Positions 43,567 through 53,318 are shown, numbered from the stretch's first letter. The stretch: DNA of 64,000 nt from an uncultured Saprospiraceae bacterium (GCA_937981555.1 CALJOK010000036.1:1-64000), one strand, 5' to 3'. Numbers and translations: made by a program. Notes: a model not told the origin generated them from the sequence alone.

Positions 43567-44736
43567 CTAATTTCCTAGCTCATTTAAAAAGAACAAAATT
43601 AAAGCGGCTAAAATCGTAGCCACAAAAATAATCCCACTTGTTCGAATAGGATTTTTAAAAATAGGAAAATAGGAATCCGTACTTTTTAAAGCGGCCATTC
43701 CTGTCCCAATCAATGTGCTTAAAAATGAAATTCCAAAGAACAGCCCATTTCCTGAAATCCAAAAAATGATCGAGGAAATTAAATTTAAGCCACCCAATAT
43801 TTCAATCGGCAAAGATGGATTTGCCACTTCAAAAAATGCCCATTTGAATTTTTTATTTAAAAAACCAAATTTTAGAAATGGACGAAAAAACCAGAATATA
43901 AAACTAGGAATCAAAACCAAAACAATTCCTACCCATATAACGGTTCCAAATTGTACTTGGTTTGATAACAATACATTTACAAGAAATGTCAAACCGCCTG
44001 AAATCAAACTTGGAAGAAGTAACCCTTGACTATTTCCAGCTAATAAATTAATGGGTGTTTTCCATTTTGGAATATTTCGAGTGCGAGATTCTAACCATAG
44101 TGCTAGGATATCTTGATTTTGAGGTTGAAGTTGAACGGCAGTTTCTAAATGTGATTCTGCTGCTGCAAAGTTTTTATTTTTCCAAAAAAGAGTTGCTTTT
44201 ACCAAATGAGCATGAGCATCTTCGGGAGCTAAATTCAGGGCTTTGTCTGCCAAAATTTGGGCTTGCTGACTAGTGCCAGTTTGCTGCTCCAATAAACTTT
44301 TGAGTTGCAAAGCTGATTCATTATTTGGATTAAGTTTTAAACTATGATTGAGCAAAGCTTGCGCTTGCGTGACTTGATTAAAATGCAAATGCGATTTAGC
44401 TAACTGAACGAAGTATTGACTTTCTGTGGGATGAATCCGAATAGCTGCTTCGAGATAATCTTTTGCTTTTCCAAACTCTTCTTTCCGATTGTACAAAATT
44501 CCTATCGCATAAAAAAGTTGATCAGAGTCAGGATTTGCTCCGATGGCGGTGTTACCAATCTGTTCTGCTTTGTCGTATTTTTTTAATTGAATTAAGGCAA
44601 GGAGAATTAGGAAAAATGCTTCTTCATTTTCCGCATCATATTTTAGTGCCTTGGTCGCTTCTTGATAGCAATTTTCGAATCGGTCTAATTCGTAAAATTG
44701 AGAGGAACGTTGAAGATGATAATTGACTCCACTCAT
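43567..44736 (-). CDS. TPR membrane protein within the bat cluster
   Basis: This 389-residue protein without a signal peptide has about six TPR units (residues 5-215; AEQIGNTAIGANPDSDQLFY, AKDYLEAAIRIHPTESQYFV, AESHLETAVQLQPQNQDILA) and then three or four membrane helices (about 230-385). The TPR domain should face the cytoplasm. It sits between batB and batC, a place not occupied by this kind of protein in the classical cluster. A similar layout (TPR then helices) occurs in the gene at 57319-58581. The role could be assembly of the membrane complex. Confidence 0.75.
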   Translation of the reverse strand: MSGVNYHLQRSSQFYELDRFENCYQEATKALKYDAENEEAFFLILLALIQLKKYDKAEQIGNTAIGANPDSDQLFYAIGILYNRKEEFGKAKDYLEAAIRIHPTESQYFVQLAKSHLHFNQVTQAQALLNHSLKLNPNNESALQLKSLLEQQTGTSQQAQILADKALNLAPEDAHAHLVKATLFWKNKNFAAAESHLETAVQLQPQNQDILALWLESRTRNIPKWKTPINLLAGNSQGLLLPSLISGGLTFLVNVLLSNQVQFGTVIWVGIVLVLIPSFIFWFFRPFLKFGFLNKKFKWAFFEVANPSLPIEILGGLNLISSIIFWISGNGLFFGISFLSTLIGTGMAALKSTDSYFPIFKNPIRTSGIIFVATILAALILFFLNELGN

Positions 44737-44857
44737 ATTTATTTGGTTCTTTTACAAATTCCGTGTTTTTAAGTCAGACAAAAATTGAACATAATATTTC
44801 CTGTGGTCATTTTTATTTCCAATTTTTGCCTGACCACGAAATTTGTCAAAGAACGGT

Positions 44858-45883
44858 TTAATTGAAAAGATCCTTCCCTTTCAAATATTTATTTTTTCGA
44901 TAGGAAATAAAAAACTCGGATAAAATAAATAGCAAAGCTAATGCAATGAACCATTGGAAATAACTTGCGTATTCGGTGAAGGAACGAGTTTCAAATTCTT
45001 GTTTTTCAATTTTTGAAATTCCTGCTTGGAGTGCGGTGATAATTTGTTCTCCATCTGAAATATTAAAATAAGCACCTGCTCCGGCAGTAGCTAAATCAGA
45101 AAGCATTGGTTCATTGATGGTGGTTTTGACAGTATTTCCATCTTTGTCTTTTTTATAACTTGGCTGGCCTTGCACTTCAATAGGAATCAATCCACCTTGC
45201 TGTGTTCCAACTCCAACTGTAAAAATCATCAGCCCATTTTCGTAAGCATCGCCTGCTCGTGCAATTGCTTCGTCGTCGTGATTTTCTCCATCCGAAATAA
45301 TGATGAGTGCTTTATGTTGTTTATTGGTTTGCTCAAAAGATTGTTCTGCTAAATCAATTGCTTCGCTGATCGCAGTTCCTTGAGTAGGCGCCATGCTGGT
45401 ATTGGCACTTCGTAAAAACAGTTGAGCGGCTGCGTAATCTGTTGTCAAGGGCATTTGCAAATAAGCATTTCCTGCAAAAATGATCGTTCCAATTCGTTCT
45501 CCTTTAAGTTCCTCGACTAGTTGCTGGGCAAAGCGTTTTGCTCGCTCTAATCGATTAGGAGAAATGTCTGTCGCCAACATACTTTCCGAAATATCTAATG
45601 CGATAAATACGTCAACACTTTTTCGTTTTGCTTTTTCTCGCTTAGCTCCCCATTGAGGATTGGCATAACCAATAATCAAAACGGTTAATCCTAACAATAG
45701 AATTACAAATTTGATGAGATGTTTATATTTGCTCGTTTGAGGTGCTAGTTGTTCCATCAAACTTAAGTCTGCAAACTTTGCCATCGCTCGGTTGCGCGCA
45801 TACCACATCCACAGAAATGCCCCAATCAAAATAGGGATTACTCCTAAGGCTAATAAATTTTCGAAGTGCTCGTAGCGAAACAT
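44858..45883 (-). CDS. batB: BatB VWA domain membrane protein
   Basis: This 341-residue protein has two N-terminal membrane helices (about 10-28 and 58-75), a VWA domain (about 88-290) with MIDAS residues DISESML, LTTDYAAAQLF and ISDGENHDDEA, and a C-terminal helix (about 310-330). BatB is the second VWA protein of the aerotolerance system. It is 49 bases downstream of batA in the same direction. Confidence 0.93.
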   Translation of the reverse strand: MFRYEHFENLLALGVIPILIGAFLWMWYARNRAMAKFADLSLMEQLAPQTSKYKHLIKFVILLLGLTVLIIGYANPQWGAKREKAKRKSVDVFIALDISESMLATDISPNRLERAKRFAQQLVEELKGERIGTIIFAGNAYLQMPLTTDYAAAQLFLRSANTSMAPTQGTAISEAIDLAEQSFEQTNKQHKALIIISDGENHDDEAIARAGDAYENGLMIFTVGVGTQQGGLIPIEVQGQPSYKKDKDGNTVKTTINEPMLSDLATAGAGAYFNISDGEQIITALQAGISKIEKQEFETRSFTEYASYFQWFIALALLFILSEFFISYRKNKYLKGKDLFN

Positions 45884-45932
45884 ATGTTTTTTTTTAGGAG
45901 TCAGGTGGTTAGGTTGACCGCCTGACTCCTCT

Positions 45933-46940
45933 TTAAGGTATCGTTCGGAAAATTGTATATCGCAACAAAATTTCCAAGACTAAAAATATTATTCCTAACA
46001 AAGCGAAAAGGTAGAACTCTTCGCTGTATCTTTTAATTGAAGTGACTTCAATTTTTGTTTTTTCTAATTGATCGATGATCTGATAAATTTCTTCCAAGCC
46101 TTCTTTGGATACTGCTCGGAAATATTGTCCCCCAGTCATTTTTGATAATTCACGTAAAAGGTCTTCATCAAAATTTACTTGCGACATACCATATACATAC
46201 TCTCCATTACTTCGACGACGAATTGGAGTTCGTGCAGCACCTTTCGAACCGATTCCAATAGTATAAACTTTTACGTCCAACTCTCTTGCGATTTCTCCAG
46301 CGGTGAGCGGTTTGATATAACCTGCATTATTGTCTCCATCCGTGAGCAAGATGACAATTTTACTTTTGGCTTCACTATCTTTTAATCGATTGACTGCAGT
46401 AGAAAGTCCCATTCCGATGGCAGTTCCATCTTCTAGAATTCCACATTGCAATCCATCTAAAAATTCTTTAAGGATTCGATGATCGGTCGTCAAAGGACAT
46501 TGGGTGAATGCTTCTCCAGAAAAAACGGCTAATCCAATTCGGTCATATTTTCGTTTGTCAATAAAATCAGCTGCCACATCTTTACTCACTTCCAAACGGT
46601 CAGGCGTAAAATCTTGTGCCAACATACTACTCGACAAATCCATCACCATCATGATATCAACTCCGTCAGCAGTAATTTCTTCTTCTTGCAAAGTCAATTG
46701 TGGACGAGCCATGGCAATGAATAAAGTTGCTACGGTCAACGCTCTTAAAATCGGGAGCAAAATTCTCAATCGACCACGCAAACTACTTTTCCCAAATGCT
46801 TCCAAACTTGGTAAGTTCAGATTTGCATACCTTTTTTCTCTTTGGGAAAAATACCAGACAGCCATGATCGGAATCAGGGCTAAACCCAAAAGCCAATATG
46901 GAGCAAGAAAATTATAGTCTTCTAAAAAAGGAATACTCAT
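45933..46940 (-). CDS. batA: BatA VWA domain membrane protein
   Basis: This 335-residue protein has N-terminal helices (about 10-30 and 55-78), a VWA domain (about 90-290) with MIDAS motif DLSSSMLAQDF and LLTDGDNNAGYIKPL, and a C-terminal helix (about 308-328). Its start overlaps the stop of the upstream gene by four bases, so the two are coupled. BatA and BatB are thought to form a periplasmic VWA assembly linked to MoxR chaperone activity. Confidence 0.93.
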   Translation of the reverse strand: MSIPFLEDYNFLAPYWLLGLALIPIMAVWYFSQREKRYANLNLPSLEAFGKSSLRGRLRILLPILRALTVATLFIAMARPQLTLQEEEITADGVDIMMVMDLSSSMLAQDFTPDRLEVSKDVAADFIDKRKYDRIGLAVFSGEAFTQCPLTTDHRILKEFLDGLQCGILEDGTAIGMGLSTAVNRLKDSEAKSKIVILLTDGDNNAGYIKPLTAGEIARELDVKVYTIGIGSKGAARTPIRRRSNGEYVYGMSQVNFDEDLLRELSKMTGGQYFRAVSKEGLEEIYQIIDQLEKTKIEVTSIKRYSEEFYLFALLGIIFLVLEILLRYTIFRTIP

Positions 46941-48127
46941 TTAAGATGGTTATGATTTTTTTGAGAATTAACTTTTCCTGAATTTTGTAATGATTCTAAC
47001 AAGTTTTGATATTCTGCGTCGAGTGCTTCTTTCTCCGCTTGAATTTCGGCATCACTCTTTTTTGTCGTTCCCACAAATTCAATTGCCTTGTTCATAAATT
47101 GCTCATGAATATCATTAGTCGGTTCTGCTTTTGCAAATTTCACTAAATCGGCTACTTGCAAAATGTTTTGTACTTCTGTTCGCAACGATTCATCTAAGTT
47201 TAGTTTTTTCAAATCCAAACCAATTTGATTCGTCGTATTTTCTAAAGCATTTATTTTATATCGATTTTCCAAATAAGCTCGAATGATATGTGTCAACTCA
47301 CTTTGATAAGTTTTGATATCTCCTTTTTGCCAAAGTTGTTTTCCTTTTAATTCTTCTAACTGATTAGATGCGATGACATTGGCTGGAATAAATTCTTTTG
47401 GTTTTGGAATTTCCATTTTTGGCCCATTCGCTCTTTTGACAAAAAAATAAATGACCCCTCCTAGAATTAAAAATCCTAGTATAAATAAACTCGCTGGAAT
47501 CAAAAAGTCTTGGACGAAATCCATCGGTTCTTCTCGAACATTTTTGATGGGTTCGACAGTCATCGAATCAATTGGAGTAGATTCTTGAGCAAGGGGAGAG
47601 CCTACTTGAATTTCAATTTCATTGGTGGAAATCGTTCGCAAGGTTCCATTTTGTTCATATTCAATTTTAGGTGGAAGAATTTTATGAATACCTTCTTCCC
47701 AAAATGTAAATTGAATATCGTTTTCTTTTAAAACTTGATTACCATTTTTTTGACTCGTCCAATTGGCTTCACTTCCCGTCAACATCATTGACTCATTAGG
47801 TGGATTCCAATTGCCATACTTTTGAATTTCCATGACCTCTCGACTGAATCCTTGTTGTAAAAAATACTCTTCTAATTGAGCCATTTTTTGAGGATCATTG
47901 GTAAAAGAAGTGTCTTGGTAAAAACGTGTAGTCGTAAGTGGATCCGTTTGAAGTGGTTTTAAATCAATAGATCGAATCGTGATATTTTCAGGATGTGCTA
48001 CTTTTAATCGATAAACATTCACGTCACCAATTTGCATTGAATCACTCAACAACTCAACTGAAAAGACAACTTGAGCTGAACTGATTTTTACCAAAAAAAT
48101 AAAAAATAGAATTGAAAATATTCTCAT
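46937..48127 (-). CDS. exported membrane protein of the bat cluster (upstream of batA)
   Basis: This 396-residue protein has a signal peptide (1-18, ending SSAQ), a periplasmic beta-rich domain (about 20-210, VVFSVELLSDSMQIGDVNVY), one membrane helix (about 213-238, LIPASLFILGFLILGGVIYF) and a cytoplasmic helical domain (about 270-396, GDIKTYQSELTHIIRAYLEN) with a coiled end. This is the unnamed exported protein between DUF58 and BatA in classical clusters, similar to DUF4381 in layout. Overlap with batA suggests the products work together. Confidence 0.82.
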   Translation of the reverse strand: MRIFSILFFIFLVKISSAQVVFSVELLSDSMQIGDVNVYRLKVAHPENITIRSIDLKPLQTDPLTTTRFYQDTSFTNDPQKMAQLEEYFLQQGFSREVMEIQKYGNWNPPNESMMLTGSEANWTSQKNGNQVLKENDIQFTFWEEGIHKILPPKIEYEQNGTLRTISTNEIEIQVGSPLAQESTPIDSMTVEPIKNVREEPMDFVQDFLIPASLFILGFLILGGVIYFFVKRANGPKMEIPKPKEFIPANVIASNQLEELKGKQLWQKGDIKTYQSELTHIIRAYLENRYKINALENTTNQIGLDLKKLNLDESLRTEVQNILQVADLVKFAKAEPTNDIHEQFMNKAIEFVGTTKKSDAEIQAEKEALDAEYQNLLESLQNSGKVNSQKNHNHLK

Positions 48128-48209
48128 ATTTTTTTAACTGTTAATGCTTAAGGGGGAATGGTTTATTTTTCAAAGGAGTGATTAACCGTTCACCGTTAAC
48201 AATTCACTA

Positions 48210-49079
48210 TTATTTTGATCGTCGTTTAAAAAATTCTAACAATCTATTTACGTAAGATTCATTCGTTCGAATCGTCACCGAATCTGCACCTGTCTTTAAG
48301 AATGTTTTTTTAAAATAATCCATATGTGAATCAAACCAGTTGGAATAATTTGCTCGAACTGATTTGCTACTTGAATCAATCCAACGAGTCTCCCCAGTTT
48401 CTGAATCTACTGCTCGGATTAATCCAACATTGGGTAAAACTTCTTCTCTTGGATCAATGATATGAATCCCTACTACATCATGCCGTCGCTTCGCTATCTT
48501 CAAAGGCGCTTCATATCCTTTTGCCAAAAAATCAGATAAGACGAAGCAGATGCATCTTTTTTTAATCAAATTATTTAAGTACTCCAAAGCCATTCCGAGA
48601 TTGGTTCCGTTTTCTTCAGGTTCAAGGTTGATGAGTTCTCGAATAATGCGGAGGACATGTTGTTTCCCTTTTTTAGGAGGAAGATATTTTTCAATTTTAT
48701 TAGAAAAAAATAACACGCCTACTTTATCATTATTATTTAATGCGGAGAATGCGAGCACGGCTGCAATCTCTGCATTGATTTCATTTTTAGTTTGTTTGAC
48801 AGAACCGAAGAAGGAAGATTTACTTACATCGATCAGTAACATTACCGTCAACTCTCGCTCCTCCTCAAAAACTTTTACGTGTGGCGAACCCGTTCTTGCC
48901 GTCACATTCCAATCGATGTTTCGAACATCATCACCATATTGATAATCTCGCACTTCACTAAAAGACATACCTCGTCCCTTGAAAGCACTATGGTACTCGC
49001 CTGAAAAGATTTGCTTGCTCAAGCCTTTGGTCTTGATTTCAATCTTTCGTACTTTTTTTAAGAGTTCGGTTGTATCCAT
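48210..49079 (-). CDS. DUF58 domain protein of the bat cluster
   Basis: This 289-residue soluble protein has the DUF58 signature GRGMSFSEVRDYQYGDDVRN followed by IDWNVTARTGSPHVKVFEEE, then LLIDVSKSS, a degenerate VWA MIDAS. DUF58 proteins accompany MoxR ATPases in most bacteria. Here moxR lies nearly 3 kb upstream with three unrelated genes between, unlike the usual immediate neighbour. A 20-base perfect inverted repeat borders its start. Confidence 0.92.
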   Translation of the reverse strand: MDTTELLKKVRKIEIKTKGLSKQIFSGEYHSAFKGRGMSFSEVRDYQYGDDVRNIDWNVTARTGSPHVKVFEEERELTVMLLIDVSKSSFFGSVKQTKNEINAEIAAVLAFSALNNNDKVGVLFFSNKIEKYLPPKKGKQHVLRIIRELINLEPEENGTNLGMALEYLNNLIKKRCICFVLSDFLAKGYEAPLKIAKRRHDVVGIHIIDPREEVLPNVGLIRAVDSETGETRWIDSSSKSVRANYSNWFDSHMDYFKKTFLKTGADSVTIRTNESYVNRLLEFFKRRSK

Positions 49080-49093
49080 TTTTAATTATTGAA

Positions 49094-49224
49094 ACGTGGT
49101 GGTCTGCTTTAGCAGATCGCAAAGATTTTTTTATCAAATCATTAATTCTTTGTTTTGGATCAAAGTTTTTTTGATAGAAAATCGCTGTGCTCATTTTTAG
49201 GTCAGCTAAAGCAGACCACCACGT
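49094..49224. repeat. 20-base perfect inverted repeat around 90 bases
   Basis: ACGTGGTGGTCTGCTTTAGC (49094-49113) and its exact reverse complement (49205-49224) face each other across an AT-rich centre, with weaker pairing continuing inward. The element fills the gap between the DUF1080 gene stop and the DUF58 gene start and has the look of a small non-autonomous element. No transposase is present. Confidence 0.85.
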
Positions 49225-49238
49225 GTTTGTATTGTTAC

Positions 49239-49970
49239 TTATAGTTCGCGCACCCAAATATTTCGATAACTTACTGGATTGCTGTGATCTTGCAACACGA
49301 TTGATGCTTTGCCATGCGCTACATTTTGGGGTTGACCGATGTACTCGGTGGTACCTTTTATTTCCACATGATTTTGCACCAAGACTCCATTATGGATGAC
49401 AGTCAAAAAAGCAGCGCTTACTTTGATGCCATCTTTGTTAAATTTTGGCGCAGTAAAAATGATATCATAGGTCTGCCATTCGCCTGGTTTTTTGCAAGCA
49501 TTGACCAATGGAATATGTTGCTTATAAATAGAACCAGCTTGACCATTCGAGTAAGTTTTATTTTCGTAATTGTCGAGCACTTGTACTTCATATCTTTCTT
49601 GAAAAAAAACGCCGCTATTCCCTCTACCTTGTCCTTTGCTTTCGATGACAGCAGGTGTTCGCCATTCGAGGTGCAACTGAATATCGCCAAATTCTCTTTT
49701 GGTTTTGATGTTGCCTTTGCCTTTTGTTACAGTCATGCAATCATCTGCAACGTTCCATTCTGCCGCAGCATCGTTATTGATTGAGCTCCATTCTTTTAAG
49801 TTTTTTCCATCAAATAAAACAATAGCATCAGAAGGTGGAGCATTGTTATCTGCAGGTGTTACAACCCTTGCTTCTGGAAACCAAACTTCCGTTGCTTCCG
49901 GTTCTTTTTGGGAAAAAAGATTTGAAAGCAGTAGGAGATTCATGCTAAGAAGGATGATTGTTTTTTTCAT
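49239..49970 (-). CDS. secreted DUF1080 (3-keto-disaccharide hydrolase-like) protein
   Basis: This 243-residue protein has a signal peptide (1-20, ending LFSQ) and a DUF1080 concanavalin-like domain (about 45-243; [66 protein letters not shown]). This family includes enzymes that cut 3-keto-glycosides, and many are secreted by Bacteroidota. It is inserted between moxR and DUF58 in the bat cluster, where it is not expected. Confidence 0.88.
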   Translation of the reverse strand: MKKTIILLSMNLLLLSNLFSQKEPEATEVWFPEARVVTPADNNAPPSDAIVLFDGKNLKEWSSINNDAAAEWNVADDCMTVTKGKGNIKTKREFGDIQLHLEWRTPAVIESKGQGRGNSGVFFQERYEVQVLDNYENKTYSNGQAGSIYKQHIPLVNACKKPGEWQTYDIIFTAPKFNKDGIKVSAAFLTVIHNGVLVQNHVEIKGTTEYIGQPQNVAHGKASIVLQDHSNPVSYRNIWVREL

Positions 49971-50093
49971 GTGTTTTGTTTTTGAATTGGAAATAATTTT
50001 AGACGCTGACTTTATATGATTTTTATATGTTTTGGTTTTCTGAAGGAAAACTTAAAGACATCATCAATCAAGAAGTCATGGGTAAAAAAAAAA

Positions 50094-51410
50094 TTATTCC
50101 TTCATCATCGTAATGAAACTCTTTTTTAAAAATGGTTGCAACTGCCGAAATGGAATCGTTACACTTTGCCGACCATATAACATACTGTATTTTGTACTGA
50201 AACAAATCCCATCTTTTCGAATGGTGAAATAAGAGAATTCATTATTCTTTATCCATTTTTTAAAATCCGGATCAGCATATAATTGATGATTCCTGATTTC
50301 TTTTTTGGTATAATTCCGAATGTACTTTTGGTAGTCTTTTTTCTTTTCAAAAACATCTTCCAAGTACATCATGCGATCATTTTCCATATCAAAATTAAAC
50401 GCAATTAGTTTTTGTCCTGGCGTCCAAGTATTACTGAAAGTCATAAAACCACTAACTACATTTTTGGAAAAATATTCCACTTCGCCCCAAGCAAAACCTC
50501 GTTCTGTCGCTCGCATTTTTGGGTTAATGGAAGTGTTTTGTTTTTTTACTTTTAGCAAATGATTTCGACAGGCTTTGATCCATGCGTTGGTTTCTTCGTT
50601 TATCTGTTTGTTAAAAGCGGCATTGGTAGTTTTTGGAAAAGTGATGTCGTAACCTGTTGCATAATCGGCATACTCGACACATCCGATCGTCAAACCTTCG
50701 ATTGGAGACAAGGTTATTTTTTTTGATTTTTTTGTTCCAATCGTTAGCTGATCTTGTTTTAGTACACCGACAAAGGTTTCGACTATTTGTCCTTTTTGAT
50801 TTTTGGCTTTAAGGGTGAAATTATCATTGGTGCCTACATTGCCTTTGAGGGAGTAGGAAGTTTGTTTCTTTTTGTGAAAAATTAAACCGGTGAGTTGGTC
50901 GCTACTTTCCTTTTGTAAAAGAATCTCCCAATTATCGTTGGCGATTTTTCCTTGGTATTTTCTAATCCATTTATTGTCGCCGCAGTAGGAAGGAAATTTT
51001 ACGATTTTTTCAGTTTCGGTTAGCGATAGGTTTCCGCCTCGTGAGCCATCGAAGTTTTTCCAATTTCCATTGATCGTTTTTCCTACGATTTTTCCAGACA
51101 AAATTCCTGAGACTTTTTTCTGTTGATCCAACTCTTGTAAAAACAAAGTTCCGTCTTCGATATATCCATTTAAATCAAAATCAGTATTACTCCGCAAATA
51201 AGTCAATCGACCTTTGCAATCTACTCCGTCAAAACCCAAAGTCATTGCGACATCATTTAAGTCATCAATTCGACCTTTGTAATGTTTGACCCATTGGATT
51301 TCTGCTTGATTCTCAAACAATGTTTTGACATAATCCTTTGCGTCTATTTTTTGTGCATGACAGAAGATAGGGGAGAGGAGGATTAGTAATATTGCTTGGA
51401 GTTTTATCAT
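50094..51410 (-). CDS. exported protein with DUF3298-like C-terminal domain
   Basis: This 438-residue protein has a signal peptide (1-19, ending CHAQ). The N-terminal half (about 35-240) has two related beta-rich halves (KHYKGRIDDLNDVAMTLGFD and RKYQGKIANDNWEILLQKES). The C-terminal part (about 245-435) carries NFDMENDRMMYLEDVFEKKK, IRKDGICFSTKYSMLYGRQS and VTIPFRQLQPFL, the pattern of DUF3298/RsiV-type extracellular domains. It may bind a ligand such as lysozyme or a polysaccharide; that is by analogy only. It lies among the extra genes within the bat cluster. Confidence 0.75.
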   Translation of the reverse strand: MIKLQAILLILLSPIFCHAQKIDAKDYVKTLFENQAEIQWVKHYKGRIDDLNDVAMTLGFDGVDCKGRLTYLRSNTDFDLNGYIEDGTLFLQELDQQKKVSGILSGKIVGKTINGNWKNFDGSRGGNLSLTETEKIVKFPSYCGDNKWIRKYQGKIANDNWEILLQKESSDQLTGLIFHKKKQTSYSLKGNVGTNDNFTLKAKNQKGQIVETFVGVLKQDQLTIGTKKSKKITLSPIEGLTIGCVEYADYATGYDITFPKTTNAAFNKQINEETNAWIKACRNHLLKVKKQNTSINPKMRATERGFAWGEVEYFSKNVVSGFMTFSNTWTPGQKLIAFNFDMENDRMMYLEDVFEKKKDYQKYIRNYTKKEIRNHQLYADPDFKKWIKNNEFSYFTIRKDGICFSTKYSMLYGRQSVTIPFRQLQPFLKKSFITMMKE

Positions 51411-51421
51411 TTATTTTATTT

Positions 51422-51946
51422 TTATTTAAAATGGCTTTTATTTTCTTTTACATAACTAATAACTAGACCTCCAATATGCTCTTTACTTTTATAAAATTGG
51501 TTATCTAATTTTTCCCATTTATTTGGAATTTCTTCGGGTGAATCATTCATTAATTCCCTTCTAATATTTGTATCCTTTGGAACAGGTAATTTAGGGAAAA
51601 CAGAAATTGCTTCTCGTAATAAATGAGCAGTTTTAAGTGCGTTAATTTTTTCTAATGCAATTAATGTTTCGTGTGCATTTTCTCCTGAACTATTAAAAAA
51701 GTATTGATCAAATCCACCGTTGTTTACTTGTGCATCAAGCATATTAATGAAAATTACATGTTTCTCATATTCATTTAATAATTCAAGGTTTTCAGTATTC
51801 TTACTCTTAGTCCAAAGTAAATCATCAATCTCAATTATAATATCTGTTTCATCTTGAAGAGATAATATTTCATCAATTTTCGAAACTCGATAGAAGTTGA
51901 AAAGAAGAAGAACTGTAAGCAAAATTAAAGCAATAAGTATCTTCAT
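51422..51946 (-). CDS. DMP19 family (DUF4375) protein with membrane anchor
   Basis: This 174-residue protein has one N-terminal helix (about 2-19), then a DMP19-like domain with FINMLDAQVNNGGFDQYFFN followed by SSGENAHETLIALEKINALK, the family's most conserved part. DMP19 was first described as a DNA-mimic protein in Neisseria, but the wider DUF4375 family is mostly uncharacterised; the anchored form here is unlikely to mimic DNA. It is 38 bases downstream of moxR and 11 bases upstream of the DUF3298 gene, so likely one transcript. Confidence 0.78.
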   Translation of the reverse strand: MKILIALILLTVLLLFNFYRVSKIDEILSLQDETDIIIEIDDLLWTKSKNTENLELLNEYEKHVIFINMLDAQVNNGGFDQYFFNSSGENAHETLIALEKINALKTAHLLREAISVFPKLPVPKDTNIRRELMNDSPEEIPNKWEKLDNQFYKSKEHIGGLVISYVKENKSHFK

Positions 51947-51956
51947 TTTTTTGATT

Positions 51957-51979
51957 TCTTGTTCGATATTGGATATTCG
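51957..51979 (-). repeat. single copy of GAATATCCAATATCGAACAAG repeat word
   Basis: On the - strand it reads GAATATCCAATATCGAACAAG, nearly the same as 32525-32548 on the + strand. It lies in the 38-base gap between moxR and the DMP19 gene. Confidence 0.65.
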
Positions 51980-51984
51980 AAAGA

Positions 51985-52983
51985 CTACGGCACCTCCACC
52001 GCATTCAAAATATCATTAATAATATCAACTTGCGAAATATTTTCCGCTTCCGCTTCATAAGTCAAACCAATTCTATGACGCAACACATCATGACAAATAC
52101 TTCGCACATCTTCAGGAATCACAAAACCTCTTCGTTGCAAAAATGCATGCGCTTTCGAAGCGAGTGCAATATTGATACTTGCCCGAGGTGAACCTCCAAA
52201 GTTGATCAACGGTTTTAATTTTGCCAAACCATATTCCTCTGGCGTCCGAGTGGCAAAAACGATGTCCAAAATATATTGTTCGATTTTTTCATCCATGTAC
52301 ACTTTCTTCACGACTTTCCGAGCTTTCAAAATCGTTTCAATCGAAACTACTTTTTCAATTTTTGGAAAACCACCTGCTTGCAAATTCCGTCGAATGATTT
52401 CTCGTTCTTCTTCTTTGTTCGGATAATCCACTAATACTTTCAACATAAAACGATCGACTTGCGCCTCAGGCAAAGGATAAGTTCCTTCCTGGTCGATTGG
52501 ATTTTGTGTTGCCAAAACTAGGAATGGTTCTTCCAACATAAAGGTGTCATTTCCAATCGTCACTTGTCGTTCTTGCATTGATTCAAGTAATGCACTTTGA
52601 ACTTTTGCGGGTGCACGATTGATCTCATCTGCCAAAACAAAATTGGCAAAGACTGGCCCTTTTCGCACATTGAATTCATTTTTGTTAGGATTGTAAATCA
52701 TTGTTCCAATGATATCGGCAGGCAAAAGGTCGGGCGTAAATTGAATTCGACTAAAGTCTGCATCAATTGCTGAAGCCAAAGTTTTGATGGCTAAAGTTTT
52801 TGCCAATCCAGGTAAACCTTCTAAAAGGATATGTCCTTTGGTCAATAAACCGAGCAATAATCGTTCGATCATATGATCTTGTCCGACAATGACTTTGGAA
52901 GTTTCAGCATTCAATTTTTCTACAAAAGCACTTTCAATATAAATTTCTTGATTAAGTGCTTCAATGTCAACGGAGGTATGCAT
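51985..52983 (-). CDS. MoxR family AAA+ ATPase
   Basis: This 332-residue ATPase has Walker A in LLEGLPGLAKTLAIK, Walker B LADEINRAPAKVQSALLESM, sensor 1 LATQNPIDQEGTYPLPEAQV and a C-terminal lid domain (about 230-330, FGGSPRASINIALASKAHAF). MoxR ATPases are chaperone-like and work with VWA proteins such as BatA and BatB. It heads the cluster on the - strand; the promoter is expected in the 335 bases upstream. Confidence 0.95.
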   Translation of the reverse strand: MHTSVDIEALNQEIYIESAFVEKLNAETSKVIVGQDHMIERLLLGLLTKGHILLEGLPGLAKTLAIKTLASAIDADFSRIQFTPDLLPADIIGTMIYNPNKNEFNVRKGPVFANFVLADEINRAPAKVQSALLESMQERQVTIGNDTFMLEEPFLVLATQNPIDQEGTYPLPEAQVDRFMLKVLVDYPNKEEEREIIRRNLQAGGFPKIEKVVSIETILKARKVVKKVYMDEKIEQYILDIVFATRTPEEYGLAKLKPLINFGGSPRASINIALASKAHAFLQRRGFVIPEDVRSICHDVLRHRIGLTYEAEAENISQVDIINDILNAVEVP

Positions 52984-53318
52984 TCTTTATACATGTTTTA
53001 GTTCTTAGAGAAATCCTACTTTAGATTGACAAAGGATTTGTCTAAAAACGAAGTTTTACAAATTACTATTGACGAACTCAAGATTGGGTTCGTTTTGAAA
53101 AAGCCCTCAAAAATGGTAATTTTTTTGGAAAAAACGCAATGGATTCGGAAGAAGAAAAAAGGGTTTAACGGATTTTTAACAGATGGATGGAAATGAAAGA
53201 AATGTTGATGGCTTATTTTATTTTATTTGCGACATAGGTGCATAGAAAAGATAGGTCTTGATTTAGGATTTTTTCTAAAAGTAAATCTATATTTTTTATA
53301 AGCTTACTAGGTGAGATA
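52984..53318. other. intergenic region upstream of moxR
   Basis: No gene is seen. A small hairpin (TTTAGATTGACAAA with TTTGTCTAAA, about 53020-53045) lies about 40 bases before the moxR start. No clear TAnnTTTG box on the - strand. Confidence 0.4.
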
